The position numbers and the translations under genes are program-made. From Oopsacas minuta (taxonomy: Eukaryota; Porifera; Hexactinellida; Lyssacinosida; Leucopsacidae): a stretch of DNA of 64,000 nucleotides. Below the pieces are notes generated by a model. It did no database searches. It was not told the origin of the DNA and worked only from the letters and a program-made list of their open reading frames with translations. The stretch is from assembly GCA_024704765.1 (NCBI GenBank), contig JAKMXF010000308.1, positions 1 through 64,000 on the forward strand, in the 5' to 3' direction. Positions 1-10,739 of this stretch are shown one piece after another (within the stretch, counting starts at the first letter, position 1; each line of letters opens with the position of its first letter).

Positions 1-359
1 AAAAATCTAATGTCCATGAGGATTTGAAAACTCGACATTCACTATCAATTTTCCTTTTCTTTGCTTTAATCACGGGAGTTGACATATTTGTTTTGTAGTT
101 ATTTTAATATTGTTTAAGATGGTTTATTATTTGGAATTTATATGAGCTGTTCGAGTTGAGAGAAACCCAGTTATGTGACAGATGATTACTCAATCAAAAC
201 TAAATTACAAAGTGATTTAAGGATTTTTAAGTTATTGAAATCACACTTTTCTGAAATTGGTTTCATTCAATTTGGTTTTGCAATATTGGGTTTCTCTTAA
301 TTGAGTTCGCTCAAATAGGTTTCACTCAATTAAATATCGCCACCAACTGGTAACAGTTC

Positions 360-440
360 CCGAGCATGTTGGCGGGCCGGATAGAATCCTCTCGCGGGCA
401 GGATTGTGGCCCGCGGGCCGTAGGTTGGACAAGCCTGCAT
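360..440 (-). repeat. hAT-like transposon end fragment
   Basis: Read on the minus strand from about 440, the sequence begins CAGGCTTGTCCAACC and continues into a GGCCCGCGGGCC palindrome. This closely resembles the ends of hAT-type nonautonomous elements known from many animals. It is very GC-rich against AT-rich surroundings. No partner end or target duplication was found, so it is probably a solo remnant. The family name is from memory. Confidence 0.4.
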
Positions 441-1194
441 TAGATACTTGGTGATAAAATATCCAGCTCATCCAATGCATTTTATAGATCCCGAAATAAT
501 ATTGTAATTAGAGTTTATTTATCTGTGAAACCTTTAATTAACTTGTCAAATATACATTACATTGTACACAACTGTGATGTACGCAACTGTGAACTATAAA
601 CATTGTACGCAAGCGTGATGTACGCAAATGTGCGGCTCCCGGATAAAATAATACATAGTTGATGTAAAACTTCCCATTGTTCTTCAAAACAAGTACAATA
701 TATTCACGGCGCTATAAACTAAACATTTGCTTTCTCAACTCGACTTAATTATATTTGGAACAAATTTCAATTTATTTCAAATATTTTATGCTACTGTAGC
801 TATCAGGTACATAAATTCTCTAACTTGTGAAGTAATTGTGACTTCCCAATTGATTTGATAAAAAAGTATGGGAGCGGCGCTCCCACCCGCTCCCACAGCA
901 GGACACCACTGGGTGTATAGAATAGTTACATCAACTATAGATTGAATAACTCTCTTAGATGAAAGTAACACTATTTATAGAAATGTTGGAATACTACGTA
1001 TTGTACTTTGCTCGCAATATTGCAATAATAGGTAGATATTGTGAATATTCATCACTTAGAGTTTTTGCCAACTCAAAATGAGTTAAATAATTAATACAGC
1101 CCTGGCCGGCCGACTCACATAATGGTGCAGTGAATATTTATACGAATAATATTAATTATCCCACATTCTATAATGAAATATACTATTTAATCTC

Positions 1195-1415
1195 AATTGT
1201 TGTTTATTTATTCTCTTGATCGTCTGTTGTCAGGTAAGGTTACGGAATGGTATTTTGATTTCTTATTTACGATGAATAGTAATCATATCTAGAAAATAAT
1301 ACAATGGAATCCTATGGGAATAGAAGTCATATTTGATTACCACGGCAACCTTGTAATCGATGGGCAAAGCGCCAAGTTCATCGCGAAACAACCAGTCAAA
1401 GACTCCTATTAGTCA
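1195..1415 (+). repeat. Copy of hairpin-tailed dispersed repeat
   Basis: It starts with AATCTCAATTGTTGTTT, the same start as the copies at about 5490 and 5950. It ends with a degraded form of the GC-rich tail (GGGCAAAGCGCCAAGTTCATCGCG, positions about 1361-1385, then AGTCAAAGACT). The shared start and tail place it in the same family, with an older, more diverged tail. Confidence 0.45.
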
Positions 1416-1603
1416 TATTAAAGGTAACACACGTGAAACATGGGATTAATTAATTATTATTCACTGTCTGTTAGTTATTTCGTTTCGTGTACTAGGCTTT
1501 TTTGGGAACAATATACGTAATACTTTCTAACAGCAGTGTATTAGGTTTGGGGAGTAATAGGCTTTGTATAATCAGGATCACATGACGTAAGTTGAAATAC
1601 CGT

Positions 1604-1613
1604 TTTATATAAA
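1604..1613 (+). promoter_or_regulatory. Possible TATA box of the 315-aa gene
   Basis: TTTATATAAA lies 66-75 bp upstream of the ATG at 1679, a suitable distance for a core promoter with a short leader. In an AT-rich genome such a match is weak evidence by itself. Confidence 0.35.
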
Positions 1614-1678
1614 TAGAAGCATGTGTTCATCTGAAAAGTAAAGAAAATTTGGTTAGATAATAGAAGGAATAATATACG

Positions 1679-2626
1679 ATGATAACATCCAGGAGAACAT
1701 CTATGTTTACAATTCGGAATTCAACTGAATATAGCAACTTTTCCGAATTACTGAATCTTCGCAATGTTCCGACAGAGACCAAAGATTATCTATTCAACCC
1801 AAAAGAATTTGATGAAGAATGGTTCATTGAATGGAAGGAATATATTTTCACATTATCAAAAGATGAACTTATGCTGACACCAGCTGATAAAAGTTATGAT
1901 TTCAAACTTCTCAACATTTCAATGCTGCATATTCTACAAGTTTTGAGTGCCTGTACCAAAATTGAGGACATTAAACAAATTTGCAATATAATTTTGGAAG
2001 AGCACGTTGAAAACATGGCCAAGGCTTGTCATATTGCGATTGGGGATACTGAAAAATTTAAAGCCAATTTTGATAAATTTTTGAACACATACCGTATACG
2101 GAAAGAATATATCCTAAATAATGGCGCAGAAGACATTGAACTCAACTCCGAATCTACAGCTCAATTCCGTGGTTGTAAACATCATCTCATTTTCGGAAAA
2201 ATAGTCGGAGATGCCTTAGGACTCCATCCGGTGTTAGGAGCATTACTCAATCCTACTGGAGGAATTATAGGACCAAACAATAGTAATCCATTTTATAGAT
2301 CGCTTACCATATTACCTAGCTTTAAGAAGAATGGTATGATTCATGATGCGACAGGATATTTAAGATATTACCATGGGATTGGGCCAGGATACAAATACTT
2401 AGATGTTGGAGATATCAGGGGTAGATTGACTGCCAGTAATGGCATATTTTATGGTTATAAACTTCCGGGAGCGAATCTCAAAAACTTTTTGAAATGGGAA
2501 GCAGTGGAAGTAAAGAATTACTTAAAGGAGTTGAAACTAGAAGATGCTGTAAACCAATTGGTTGAACAAATGTATATTATTATTTTTATGTTAGGTTGTT
2601 TCTTAGTACTCAGTCAGATTATGTAA
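1679..2626 (+). CDS. Unrecognised 315-residue protein with Gly/His-rich core
   Basis: This is a single-exon frame of 315 codons starting at an ATG, with a TATA-like box just upstream. I do not recognise the family. The N-terminal half is charged and helical. The centre has a striking, conserved-looking core: HHLIFGKIVGDALGLHP, then LLNPTGGIIGP, then HDATGYLRYYHGIGPGYKYL at about residues 223-242, and a downstream GDIRGR. Density of glycine, histidine and aspartate suggests an enzyme or membrane-embedding domain. The last about 20 residues (IIIFMLGCFLVLSQIM) are hydrophobic and could be a tail anchor. There is no signal peptide. It converges on LSM3 with about 295 bp between the stop codons. 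That it is a real gene is fairly sure from length and composition. The function is unknown. Confidence 0.7.
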   Translation: MITSRRTSMFTIRNSTEYSNFSELLNLRNVPTETKDYLFNPKEFDEEWFIEWKEYIFTLSKDELMLTPADKSYDFKLLNISMLHILQVLSACTKIEDIKQICNIILEEHVENMAKACHIAIGDTEKFKANFDKFLNTYRIRKEYILNNGAEDIELNSESTAQFRGCKHHLIFGKIVGDALGLHPVLGALLNPTGGIIGPNNSNPFYRSLTILPSFKKNGMIHDATGYLRYYHGIGPGYKYLDVGDIRGRLTASNGIFYGYKLPGANLKNFLKWEAVEVKNYLKELKLEDAVNQLVEQMYIIIFMLGCFLVLSQIM

Positions 2627-2921
2627 TGCTTATATATATATTATTCATTCGTTTAGGTAACTTAGATTTGTTGTCAGTTAAAGTGATATATTAAAAGGTA
2701 TTTTTAGCATTATATGTGTATTGTCAATTGTTTGAGATTTTCTGTAATTTCATAGTTTCTAACATGAATTTGGAAGATTGATTAGCAGGCAGTATTGGCG
2801 AAGTTTAATCGAAACATCATACCATAAATCATTATACTTGACAACGGATAAACAAACAAACAAATTTAATAATAAAGATGTATTTAATAAACGATCATCA
2901 TGAGATATGATATTATGCAAA

Positions 2922-3239
2922 TCAATAAGTAGGTTTTTCAGGAGGAGACATTAGAATTATTCCATCTCCACGTACATACAACATTGGAAAATTTCTTTTC
3001 TGAGTTTTAAATATTTCTTCCATTGTCTCTTCATCTACTTCAATCTGAGTACGCACTTCTTCTACATCTCCTAGAATCATATTTAGATGCTGATCATATG
3101 CATGTAGTCTCCCTCTAAGTTCTCTATTGTTCCTTAGCTTAACGTAAATACGTTCATCTAGACTTAATCGAATCAAGTCAAGAGGATCTTCGAGTGTGAA
3201 AGGCTGAGTTGTTGGAGGCTGTTCTTCGCTTGTAGCCAT
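2922..3239 (-). CDS. LSM3: U6 snRNA-associated Sm-like protein LSm3
   Basis: A 105-residue single-exon protein matching the usual size of LSm3 (about 100). It is a subunit of the LSm2-8 ring that binds the 3' end of U6 snRNA in the nucleus, and of the LSm1-7 ring that promotes mRNA decapping in the cytoplasm. The Sm1 motif lies at about residues 20-60 ([20 protein letters not shown], then the [11 protein letters not shown] strand). The Sm2 motif is the [15 protein letters not shown] near the C-terminus, with the RGDG RNA-binding loop. Its ATG lies 159 bp downstream of the GKAP1 stop on the same strand, so the two could share a primary transcript. This is inference only; no spliced-leader acceptor is obvious before the ATG. 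Confidence 0.97.
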   Translation of the reverse strand: MATSEEQPPTTQPFTLEDPLDLIRLSLDERIYVKLRNNRELRGRLHAYDQHLNMILGDVEEVRTQIEVDEETMEEIFKTQKRNFPMLYVRGDGIILMSPPEKPTY

Positions 3240-3398
3240 CTTATACTAATGTATTTGCTAGCTAATAATCTCGTGTAAACCGATACTACTCTATAGAGAA
3301 TCTATAATTCTTTAATGTGTATAACATCGATTAAACCTATGAAATATGAAGAATCAAAATAATAGTTCGCTGATAAAATATGTAGCAAATCATTTTAA

Positions 3399-4659
3399 TT
3401 ATTTTTTATTCTGAAACCTCTGTAGCTCAGCGCGTAACGTTTTAGTCCTTGTTCTCTCTTGCTCGAGTGCTTCACTCAATTTCTGTAATTCATCTGCCAT
3501 TTCAATCTTCTCTAAGTTGAGGCCTTCAATTTCCTGAATCATATCAGCCTTAGTTCTCAGCTCTGCTTGACTCAGCAAATCTGATAGAGCAGTGTTTTCC
3601 TGTTTAAACTTATTTATATCATACTGCGTCTCTACTAATGAGTTAGTTAATGTGGTGATTTCATTGTTTTTGGCCTTCAATTCCTTCTCCAGTTCGACTA
3701 CTCTAGCAGGGGTTGGGTTTAACTCAACGACGAGAGGGAGATGTTGGAATGTCTGAGTTGGTTTAACTTTCTTTGATTTTCTCTTAATTTCCTTAAATTC
3801 GCCTACTTCAAAATCAATTTCGTTCTTAGTAGTTTCAAAACTTTTAGCTTTCTTAATTTCTGATAAATACAGTTTTTTAGGAGGCAAAATATCAACATTT
3901 GGAGAATTAATATTATCGCTTGACACTATATCTGTACTGTGTTGTAGATATGTTTCTTCTTTACTTTTAACTTCATCTAACTTAGACTCGTGCTCTAGTT
4001 TGAATTGTAACTCACTCTGTATCAGAGCTTCCTTCATTTCACTCACAAACTCATCACCTACTGGTGCAGCTTCTTCAGGCTCTTTCCTAATGAACAGAGA
4101 AATTATAGAATAATTTGCAGATGTTCAAAATAGGTAAAAAATATTAATCTCATTAGATACGTATATTTAAATGTTATATAGAATGATCCAATATGAAATA
4201 ATTATGAATTTGATTACATTGCCAGACACAAAGGTGGGGAGATCTGCCATATGGGGCACACCCTCTTCCCCTCAATCGATTACTCCAGAGATGATGCACA
4301 TATCATAGGTTACCTGTATTACTTATGTGTAAACATCAATATTCATTGGCAAAAATAGTATTTCATTAAACCTATATAGTTAAATAAAGTTATTAAACAA
4401 ACCGGTTAAAGTCCATATGATCAGTAAATAGGTCAGAGGGAGGTGAGGAAGGAGAATAGAGAGCTGGGTAGACAAGAGGCTTACTCTTAGCTCCCCCAAA
4501 TATCATAGTCTGTAGATCTCCATCAGGGCCTGTCTTCTTTTTCTTTTTCTTCTTCTTAGATTTATCAGAATCCTTAACATCAACTTTCTTGACCTGACGC
4601 TCTCTATCATCTTCAATTTGAAGAGAAGCAAACCTTCCACCATGAGCTATAGCAGCCAT
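3399..4659 (-). CDS. GKAP1: G kinase-anchoring protein 1 (GKAP1) homologue
   Basis: Two exons: 4659-4403 and 4086-3399, joined through a GT donor at 4402-4401 (GTTTGT) and a TTAG acceptor. The phases match (85 codons plus 2 bases, then 1 base plus 229 codons), giving 314 residues against about 366 in human. The N-terminus has the family's GGRFASLQ signature followed by a polylysine tract of eight residues (about 36-44). The C-terminus is a coiled coil ending in LEQERTRTKTLRAELQRF, which closely parallels the vertebrate GKAP1 C-terminus. In mammals GKAP1 anchors cGMP-dependent protein kinase I-alpha at the Golgi and in germ cells. The middle is short compared with vertebrates. The ortholog call is good; anchoring of the kinase is inferred. 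LSM3 lies directly downstream. Confidence 0.85.
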
Positions 4660-6392
4660 CAGCTTGATTAATTATCTAAAATTATCTTACAAGAAATATA
4701 ATTTGTAGATGTGACTTAATAGATATGGGTAGTGTTATGCAAAATTATTCATTTGAGTACAACATAATTCTCATCTACATCAGGCCTCAAGATGAAATAT
4801 CAGGATTTACATTCTGAGAAAACCCTCAAATTAGATCCAATGAACTAGACGCTACAAGTATGTAGTGTTGGATAAGTTTAATTCATTTCATTTAATAATT
4901 GATTAGAGAATATCCAACTATTAGTTTTAAGGGCATAGACGCTATAATTAGAATTAATTAATATCATGAAACAAATCATTTTCAGGGTAATCGGACACTT
5001 TGTCGCCGGACAAGGTGGATAAGCTGAGCATTTGAGTAGACTAAATGGATAGCAGTGAAGAATTTTGATGTGACTGTGGAAGGATCTGAAGGCTGTGAGT
5101 TGTGGTTGAGTATATAGAACTGACTAAGAAGATGCTAGAAAATGGATTTTGACAGCATTGTCTAGCGTCGCTTTATTCAAGGTGGAGAAACTGAATTTTA
5201 AGTCTTGTCGCAAATTATGACAATAGAGAAACTCTCTCTTATTTAAGAGGGGTAGCACACACCTTCAATTTTAAACTATACATATAATACACTTATTTAT
5301 CTCTTTTATATAATACAGTATATATTAAATTTGTGACAGTTTTATTATTTAATACTTCCGGAATATACTTATCGATTAATATCACGACTAAATATCCGGC
5401 GGCGAAGAAATGTCCGCCATTCCATTTTTAGATATACAATTTTGTCTATATCATCATATCTAATTTGGAGTAAAATCTATGAATCTATATTATTAAATCT
5501 CAATTGTTGTTTGTCTTTCTGTCTGTTTGTCTGTTTGTTTGTTGTCCGTTGTCAAGGAAAGGATTTATGGTATGCAATTTTGAAATTGTAGCACAACTAT
5601 GTATTTATCGTGTTTATCAAGGAAGTAAATAGAATCCAATAAAACTTCACTAAAATATATCGAACATGCTGAATCCGATTTTCACACTTTTGGATTAATC
5701 ATATGTAAATTAATTATTGTTTTTATGAATATAAAGTAAACAAATTCAAAATTGAGGTAGAATCATACTTTCAACGACTATCCTGGGGTATTCGAGTATG
5801 CTGAGTCCGAATATGGTATTGTAAACAATATATTGTGAATTTTTGTTTACTTTTAGGTACATAAAGTAAAGACATTTCAAAATTGAGGTAGATTCATGCT
5901 TTCAACGACTACACTGGGGTAATCGAGTCTGAATATTGTAAACAACATCAATATTATTAAATCTCAATTGTTGTTTGTCCGTTGAATACTTCGAGGCGCA
6001 ATGCGCCGAGTTCATCGCGAAGCGACGAGCCAAAGGCTCGTTATTATGAATATTCAAATATCGAAAAATGCTTAGTATATTGTTTGGGTTAAGAGGGAAT
6101 ATATCACATTCTTAGAATACAGTGTTGCAGCTTGCAATTATTTTCTGGACCAGGACAGGACCGGACTGGATCGGATGGGACTTACCCAGATTCAGATATG
6201 CTATTATAATTACAATTAATTACAATTATGAACTAATAAATAAGGATAATAAAATCTCCCAGACAAATTCGGTGGTTTGGCGGCGCTAGTGTTGTATCGA
6301 TCCAACCCGTTACGTTACGCTGTATGATTAAATACACTCAGATACAATTGCATTCAATCAAATTTATTTGTATAAAGACAGACGGGTTGACG
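4660..6392. other. Intergenic, largely repetitive
   Basis: No gene seen. The first 800 bp show nothing clear. Two GC-rich islands at about 4990-5025 and 5390-5420 (CGGACACTTTGTCGCCGGAC and CCGGCGGCGAAGAAATGTCCG) resemble each other in inverted orientation and may be the two ends of one small element. From about 5490 to 6050 lies the dispersed repeat described separately. Confidence 0.5.
5488..6045 (+). repeat. Dispersed repeat with microsatellite and GC-hairpin tail
   Basis: Two family starts (ATTAAATCTCAATTGTTGTTTG) lie at about 5489 and 5947. The first is followed by a GTCT/GTTT microsatellite (about 5515-5550) and an AT-rich body. Within the body a block beginning AAATTGAGGTAGA and ending CTGGGGTAATCGAGT (consensus) occurs twice, at about 5745-5805 and 5879-5935. 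The tail at about 5994-6041 has three consecutive hairpins: GGCGCAATGCGCC, CGCGAAGCG and CGAGCCAAAGGCTCG, ending in TTATTA. A start with TC, an internal microsatellite and a 3' hairpin recall helentron/DINE-1-type nonautonomous elements, but I see no diagnostic CTRR end. That assignment is tentative. Confidence 0.5.
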
Positions 6393-8468
6393 TCACATGA
6401 TGGGTCTAGGAGGGAAGTGAGGTTGCATTGGGAAGTGGGGACGATGGATAGGCTGCTGCATGGGCATGAGATTAGGAAGTCTAGGCTGAGCTAGGAGAGC
6501 TGGGTTGTGAGTAGGCCCTGGAGGAGGAGGATGGTGTGGCGTAGTATCCATATGAAGAGCTCCATTATCAGGTGGTTGTAGTTTATGATGTTGTCCCTGG
6601 GCAGCTAGTTGTGCGGGAGGAGGAAGATTCGAGATCTTAGGGTGACTGTCTATCTTAAACGAAAATTGTAAAAAGAATTGTTTTGTTTCAGGATTCCATT
6701 CATTCCATAATTTTCCCTCAGTGTTATCCACCTACACAAACATACACATAATAACTGTCTAGAGGAACCTAGTTAATACGAATACCAGCCAAAAGTAGTT
6801 CGCTTTATAATAGCGTAAAGTTGGCACAGATAGATACGAGTTAATCGAAATAAGATGTACGAGTTGACTGGCTCCCGCATAGAATCGAGCATACATCAAT
6901 AATTCATGTTGACACTTTTCATTATTGGATCTGTACAAAAATTGTATCCTTCGATAGAGGAAATATGAATGTTTATGCTTCCAAGCGAATATCGAGAAAT
7001 TTTCCAAATTTTTCTGATGTTCAGCTGAAATGTAAAAAAGCAAAATTTCAAATTTGTCGTCTATCAAACGATACCATTTTTTACCAAATCCAATTATAAG
7101 TGGCAAATTTAATAGTTGAAGCATGCTCGTTTGAATACTGCGCCAATTTCATAATCGTTTGCTTTATCCGAAGTAAAACCAAATGAATAATCATGTTAGG
7201 GCCTGATTTGTGTAACTATTTGGTAATCTTATCTGGAAATCATATTAACCATGTTCGTATAAACTAGGTTCCACTGAATAATTAAAATATAATATTTACT
7301 AACCTCTCTACTAGGGATTTTGAATGCAATAGTTTCGTAAGGCTCTGCAGCAAACAGAAGGTATTGCCAAGCTTTATCAGGTGGCTCTATGTGTTGTTCA
7401 TAAGCTGCCATTACTCTGTACTTAGGCCTGATACCTTCTACAATTCCAGGATAATCTATCTGGAAGAGAAGACTCTGTTGTGTAGTCTCAGGGTCTGCTT
7501 GCTTTGTTACCTAAGTTGTATTACAGTAATATTAATTCAAATAATCTCAATTTGCAATAGTACTTCTTTACTGGCAGCACCATTTTGGTTTGGAAACAGT
7601 TTAATAAGCAGTCAAGATGTGGTAGTTACTTCAACTACAATGAAGTTATTACTTAACTATTTATTCATATGTCCTTTGAAATATTGTGGAGCCTTCAGAA
7701 GCGGGGAAGTTAGGTCTTCAGGATTTGATATCCCGCATCCAGCTTTAAAGAATTTCATTAGCATTACAAATAGGCCGCTTGTGTAGGTTCCATTGTATAT
7801 ATTTTCAATGTATACTGGTATATTAAAGAAACTATGATTATGTAGCTAATTAGTCAATTAAATATGCAGCATCTGTAGTGCAGCATTTTGTCTGTAATGT
7901 TATGTCGTGTAATATTGTCGGAATTCTCCGAGAAGCATACAGATGCTCGGATTTAATTTAAATGTAATAGATAAGCCACCTTCGAAAAGCAGACCTCTCT
8001 ACAAAGGAAAGGACAGCCCTGCACCACAAAAAATGTCTCAATTATTCAGAGGTTCTACTGTAGCTATTCTTAATACTAAAATATTGAATTATATATTCTA
8101 GTAATCTTTTATACCTTATATCCGGGTCTCCCAATCTTCACAAATTTCCTAATTTCAACTCTGGGTTTCTCTAGTGCAGGTAAGGTCTGATTCTTCTTTG
8201 CTTCCTTAGCTGCTCTCCTACTCAAGTTTGATTGATGTTTCTTACCTTGCGTGTGAGCTAGATAACTCCCTTCATTGTTATGCAATGTAAGACAGAGCTT
8301 ACATTCATAAGTACCCAGATGGTTACGCATGAAGTAAGGATCTTTTGCAATGTCTATGGTCTCTAGAGCTAACTTTCTGAGACGCTCTCTCCTGTCTCTG
8401 TTCGATTCAGAGTAACTAGTTGGACCCCCTCCCCCTGTCTTACTCCCCACTCGATTCTGGAAATCCAT
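6393..8468 (-). CDS. SF3A2: Splicing factor 3A subunit 2 (SF3a66/Prp11)
   Basis: Three exons, all phase 0: 8468-8115, 7510-7304 and 6731-6393. Each boundary has GT-AG ends (donors GTATAA and GTTAGT; acceptors CTTAG and TGTAG). The product is 299 residues. The N-terminal FQNRVGSKTGGG start is nearly invariant in the family. A matrin-type C2H2 zinc finger at about residues 55-80 has C56, C59, H72 and H78. It is followed by the region ending in GRPGYKV, and a domain with PDKAWQYLLFAAEPYETIAFK, then EGKLWNEWNPETKQFFLQFSF. The C-terminus is a proline/histidine-rich tail shorter than the human repeats. SF3a is part of the 17S U2 snRNP that recognises the branch site. The first intron (7511-8114) carries a short MITE-like remnant with TTCTACTGTA at its end near 8055; the second (6732-7303) shows nothing clear. 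Confidence 0.96.
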
Positions 8469-8906
8469 TGTAATTACAAAATAACTAGAGTGTAATGTGT
8501 TGAATTATTAAAACATACAGCTATAACTAGGGATATTAAGCGATAAAGAAAATGCAAAATTGGCTGGTATAATAATGTAGAAATTCAAGTTGACACAGTC
8601 AAGTAAATATTATAGTGAATACACCAGCATTTTATAACTTAAGAATTTTAATTTTTGCAGCTACACATGTACACACAGGAGATTTTAATGGAAAATAATA
8701 CAGGAATATTATTTAGGTGATCAGCATGTATAGCTAGTCGGGCAGGTTATATACTGTACACAAAATAACTACTAGACGTGGACGAATGAGTAACTACAAA
8801 CAATTTATAGATTGAATTATCACAGAAAATTACTAATCTGTTATCATTAATTGAAAATAACTCAAAAATTTTATTATTCGCAAAGTATCTAATAATCACA
8901 TAATAA
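8469..8906. other. Short intergenic spacer
   Basis: AT-rich spacer between the 5' end of SF3A2 and the 3' end of the AtuA-like gene. I see no gene, repeat or clear regulatory site. It must contain the SF3A2 promoter and the AtuA-like 3' untranslated region. Confidence 0.5.
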
Positions 8907-10739
8907 TCAAAATAGGTGTAAATCTGCTAACATTTGACCAAATGCTTTGCCCTGTGGATCAGGTGTAAGATTCTCCAATGCACCACCCCCCAACACCCCG
9001 CTAAGTACAAAGTTCAATCCTCGTATCCCAGGGAGTGTGTATCTGTCAACTTTATATTTAAAATTGGGATGAGCTTTATGTGCGAAGAACTCATAAACTT
9101 TCTCTGGAGTGAGTTTATTAACAAGTGTGGAATAGAATTCAGGATCTCTAGCTACAACTCCGATGTTAACAGTTCCTCCTTTATCTCCACTACGAATATA
9201 AGCTAACTTTTCTAATTTATCGCAATTCAAATGCCAATTCGGATTTTCTAATGGTTCTATTATTATGGGAATATTATCAACATAGTTTGTTGTATCAGGA
9301 ATGTGTATGGGAATATCTTCAATATTACCGTCAATATGCAACTTAACTGATAGAGATTGTTTGGGAGTTAGGAAGGAAAATAGTTTCAGTATACGAGAGG
9401 GTTTAGGTCTACCTCCGATAATGTTAGTTAGTCCTGGTGACATTCCTGTACCAGCTGACGCAATAAGAGCTCCAAGGAGCTCGAGTGCGGCTTTGTTTTT
9501 GTGTTTACAAGAAATCCAAATCATACCCTCCCTCAGGTCTTCTGAATTGTTTAGAGCATGAGGACCATAGCTATCGTTACAGCCAAATACTTGAAGATAC
9601 TCTTCAGTGAAATCTCCTAATTTCTTAGCTTCTAATATTCGTTTTACCTTCTTTAAAATATTATTAGCTACTTTCAATCCTTTCTCGCGGATGTTAGGAC
9701 CTATAACAAGCGCAGGAGCAGTAATCCTAAAGTCCTGTGGGTATATAACACATACTTTATAGGAGCCAGAAGGAGGTCTACCAGTAGCCCCGTTAACCAA
9801 TACTCCATCCGGTACAGCTGTTAGACGAATATCTCTAAAATCACAAGTCACATCAGGTAGCAGATAAGAAGCAGGATTTCCTATCTCATACACGATCTGT
9901 TCAGAAACAGTCCCTATATCAACAATCCCACCGGTGTTTAGAGGTTTGGTAACTAAGAAAGATCCGTCCTTATAAACCTCAGCTATAGGATACCCTATGT
10001 TATCCCAATCAGGTACATCCCTCCAGTCAGTACAGATACCGCCAGTTGCTTGAGCACCGCACTCTAGGATATGTCCAGCTAGACTACCCTTTGCTAGCAG
10101 GTCCCAGTCAGTGGATTTCCATCCGTATTCATGCATTAATGGACCCAGTACGAGAGCACTGTCTACACACCGTCCAGTAATCACTATGTCAGCTCCTCTC
10201 TGTAGTGCATACGCTATAGGCTCAGCTCCCAGATAGGCATTAATACTGAGAGGCTCGTCAGGGAAGGGAATGTTAGTATCAAGATCAGTAGGATTAATCT
10301 GATGGATTTTATCGACTTTATGTAACATTTCATCTCCTGTAACTACTGCTACCTTTAACTCTGGTATATTCAACTTCTCGGCTATATCTTTTAGATTTTC
10401 TGATAGTACCAATGGGTCCAATGCTCCGGCGTTACTAATTAGTTTAATATTTTTCTCTTTTATTTCAATTAGGTGTGGAGCTATTTGTAAGATAAATTCA
10501 TCAATACAGCCTTTTGCTCCTTTAAGTTTACGAGCTGCTAGTAGTCCCATCGTAATCTCAGATAGGTAGTCATACACAATGTAGTCAGTATTACCAGTGG
10601 CTAATAGCTGAGAAGTGACAGTGAATGAATCTCCCCAGAAACCAGAAGCACAACCAATACGGACTCCATTGGAGCTGTACCGCGCGAATATCTTGGGAGT
10701 TCTCGATAAACCAAACGAATTATTGAAGATTCTCCTCAT
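8907..10739 (-). CDS. AtuA/DUF1446-like mitochondrial protein
   Basis: A single-exon protein of 610 residues, ATG at 10739. Residues about 25-480 match the acyclic-terpene-utilisation AtuA (DUF1446) fold: RIGCASGFWGDS at the start, YDYLSEITMGLLAARK, NAGALDP, then DIVITGRCVDSALVLGPL and ECGAQATGG, and the SYGPHA and ASAGTGMSPG turns. The C-terminal about 100 residues (AYIRSGDKGGTVNIGV through ALENLTPDPQGKAFGQ) are the small AtuA-like domain, fused here as in many eukaryotic forms. In Pseudomonas AtuA is needed to grow on citronellol. No animal function is firmly established that I know of. The first about 25 residues, rich in R, S, F and N and without acid residues, look like a mitochondrial presequence. 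Absence of introns is not unusual among neighbouring genes, so there is no strong sign of recent transfer. Confidence 0.85.
   Translation of the reverse strand: MRRIFNNSFGLSRTPKIFARYSSNGVRIGCASGFWGDSFTVTSQLLATGNTDYIVYDYLSEITMGLLAARKLKGAKGCIDEFILQIAPHLIEIKEKNIKLISNAGALDPLVLSENLKDIAEKLNIPELKVAVVTGDEMLHKVDKIHQINPTDLDTNIPFPDEPLSINAYLGAEPIAYALQRGADIVITGRCVDSALVLGPLMHEYGWKSTDWDLLAKGSLAGHILECGAQATGGICTDWRDVPDWDNIGYPIAEVYKDGSFLVTKPLNTGGIVDIGTVSEQIVYEIGNPASYLLPDVTCDFRDIRLTAVPDGVLVNGATGRPPSGSYKVCVIYPQDFRITAPALVIGPNIREKGLKVANNILKKVKRILEAKKLGDFTEEYLQVFGCNDSYGPHALNNSEDLREGMIWISCKHKNKAALELLGALIASAGTGMSPGLTNIIGGRPKPSRILKLFSFLTPKQSLSVKLHIDGNIEDIPIHIPDTTNYVDNIPIIIEPLENPNWHLNCDKLEKLAYIRSGDKGGTVNIGVVARDPEFYSTLVNKLTPEKVYEFFAHKAHPNFKYKVDRYTLPGIRGLNFVLSGVLGGGALENLTPDPQGKAFGQMLADLHLF

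Larger units (their letters stand above)
1..1678. other. Intergenic region with decayed repeats
   Basis: No convincing gene is seen here. An inverted pair lies at about 159-170 and 287-298. A GC-rich hAT-like end lies near 360-440, a GC hairpin at 870-884, and a copy of the dispersed hairpin-tailed repeat at about 1195-1415. Short open frames in this stretch lack family resemblance and are AT-rich chance frames. Confidence 0.6.

Noticed and set aside
4403..4485. An earlier GKAP1 exon 1 donor at 4484-4483 (GTAAGC)
   Set aside because: Its phase does not match the good TTAG acceptor at 4087-4088. The GTTTGT donor at 4402-4401 joins in frame without shifting the acceptor.
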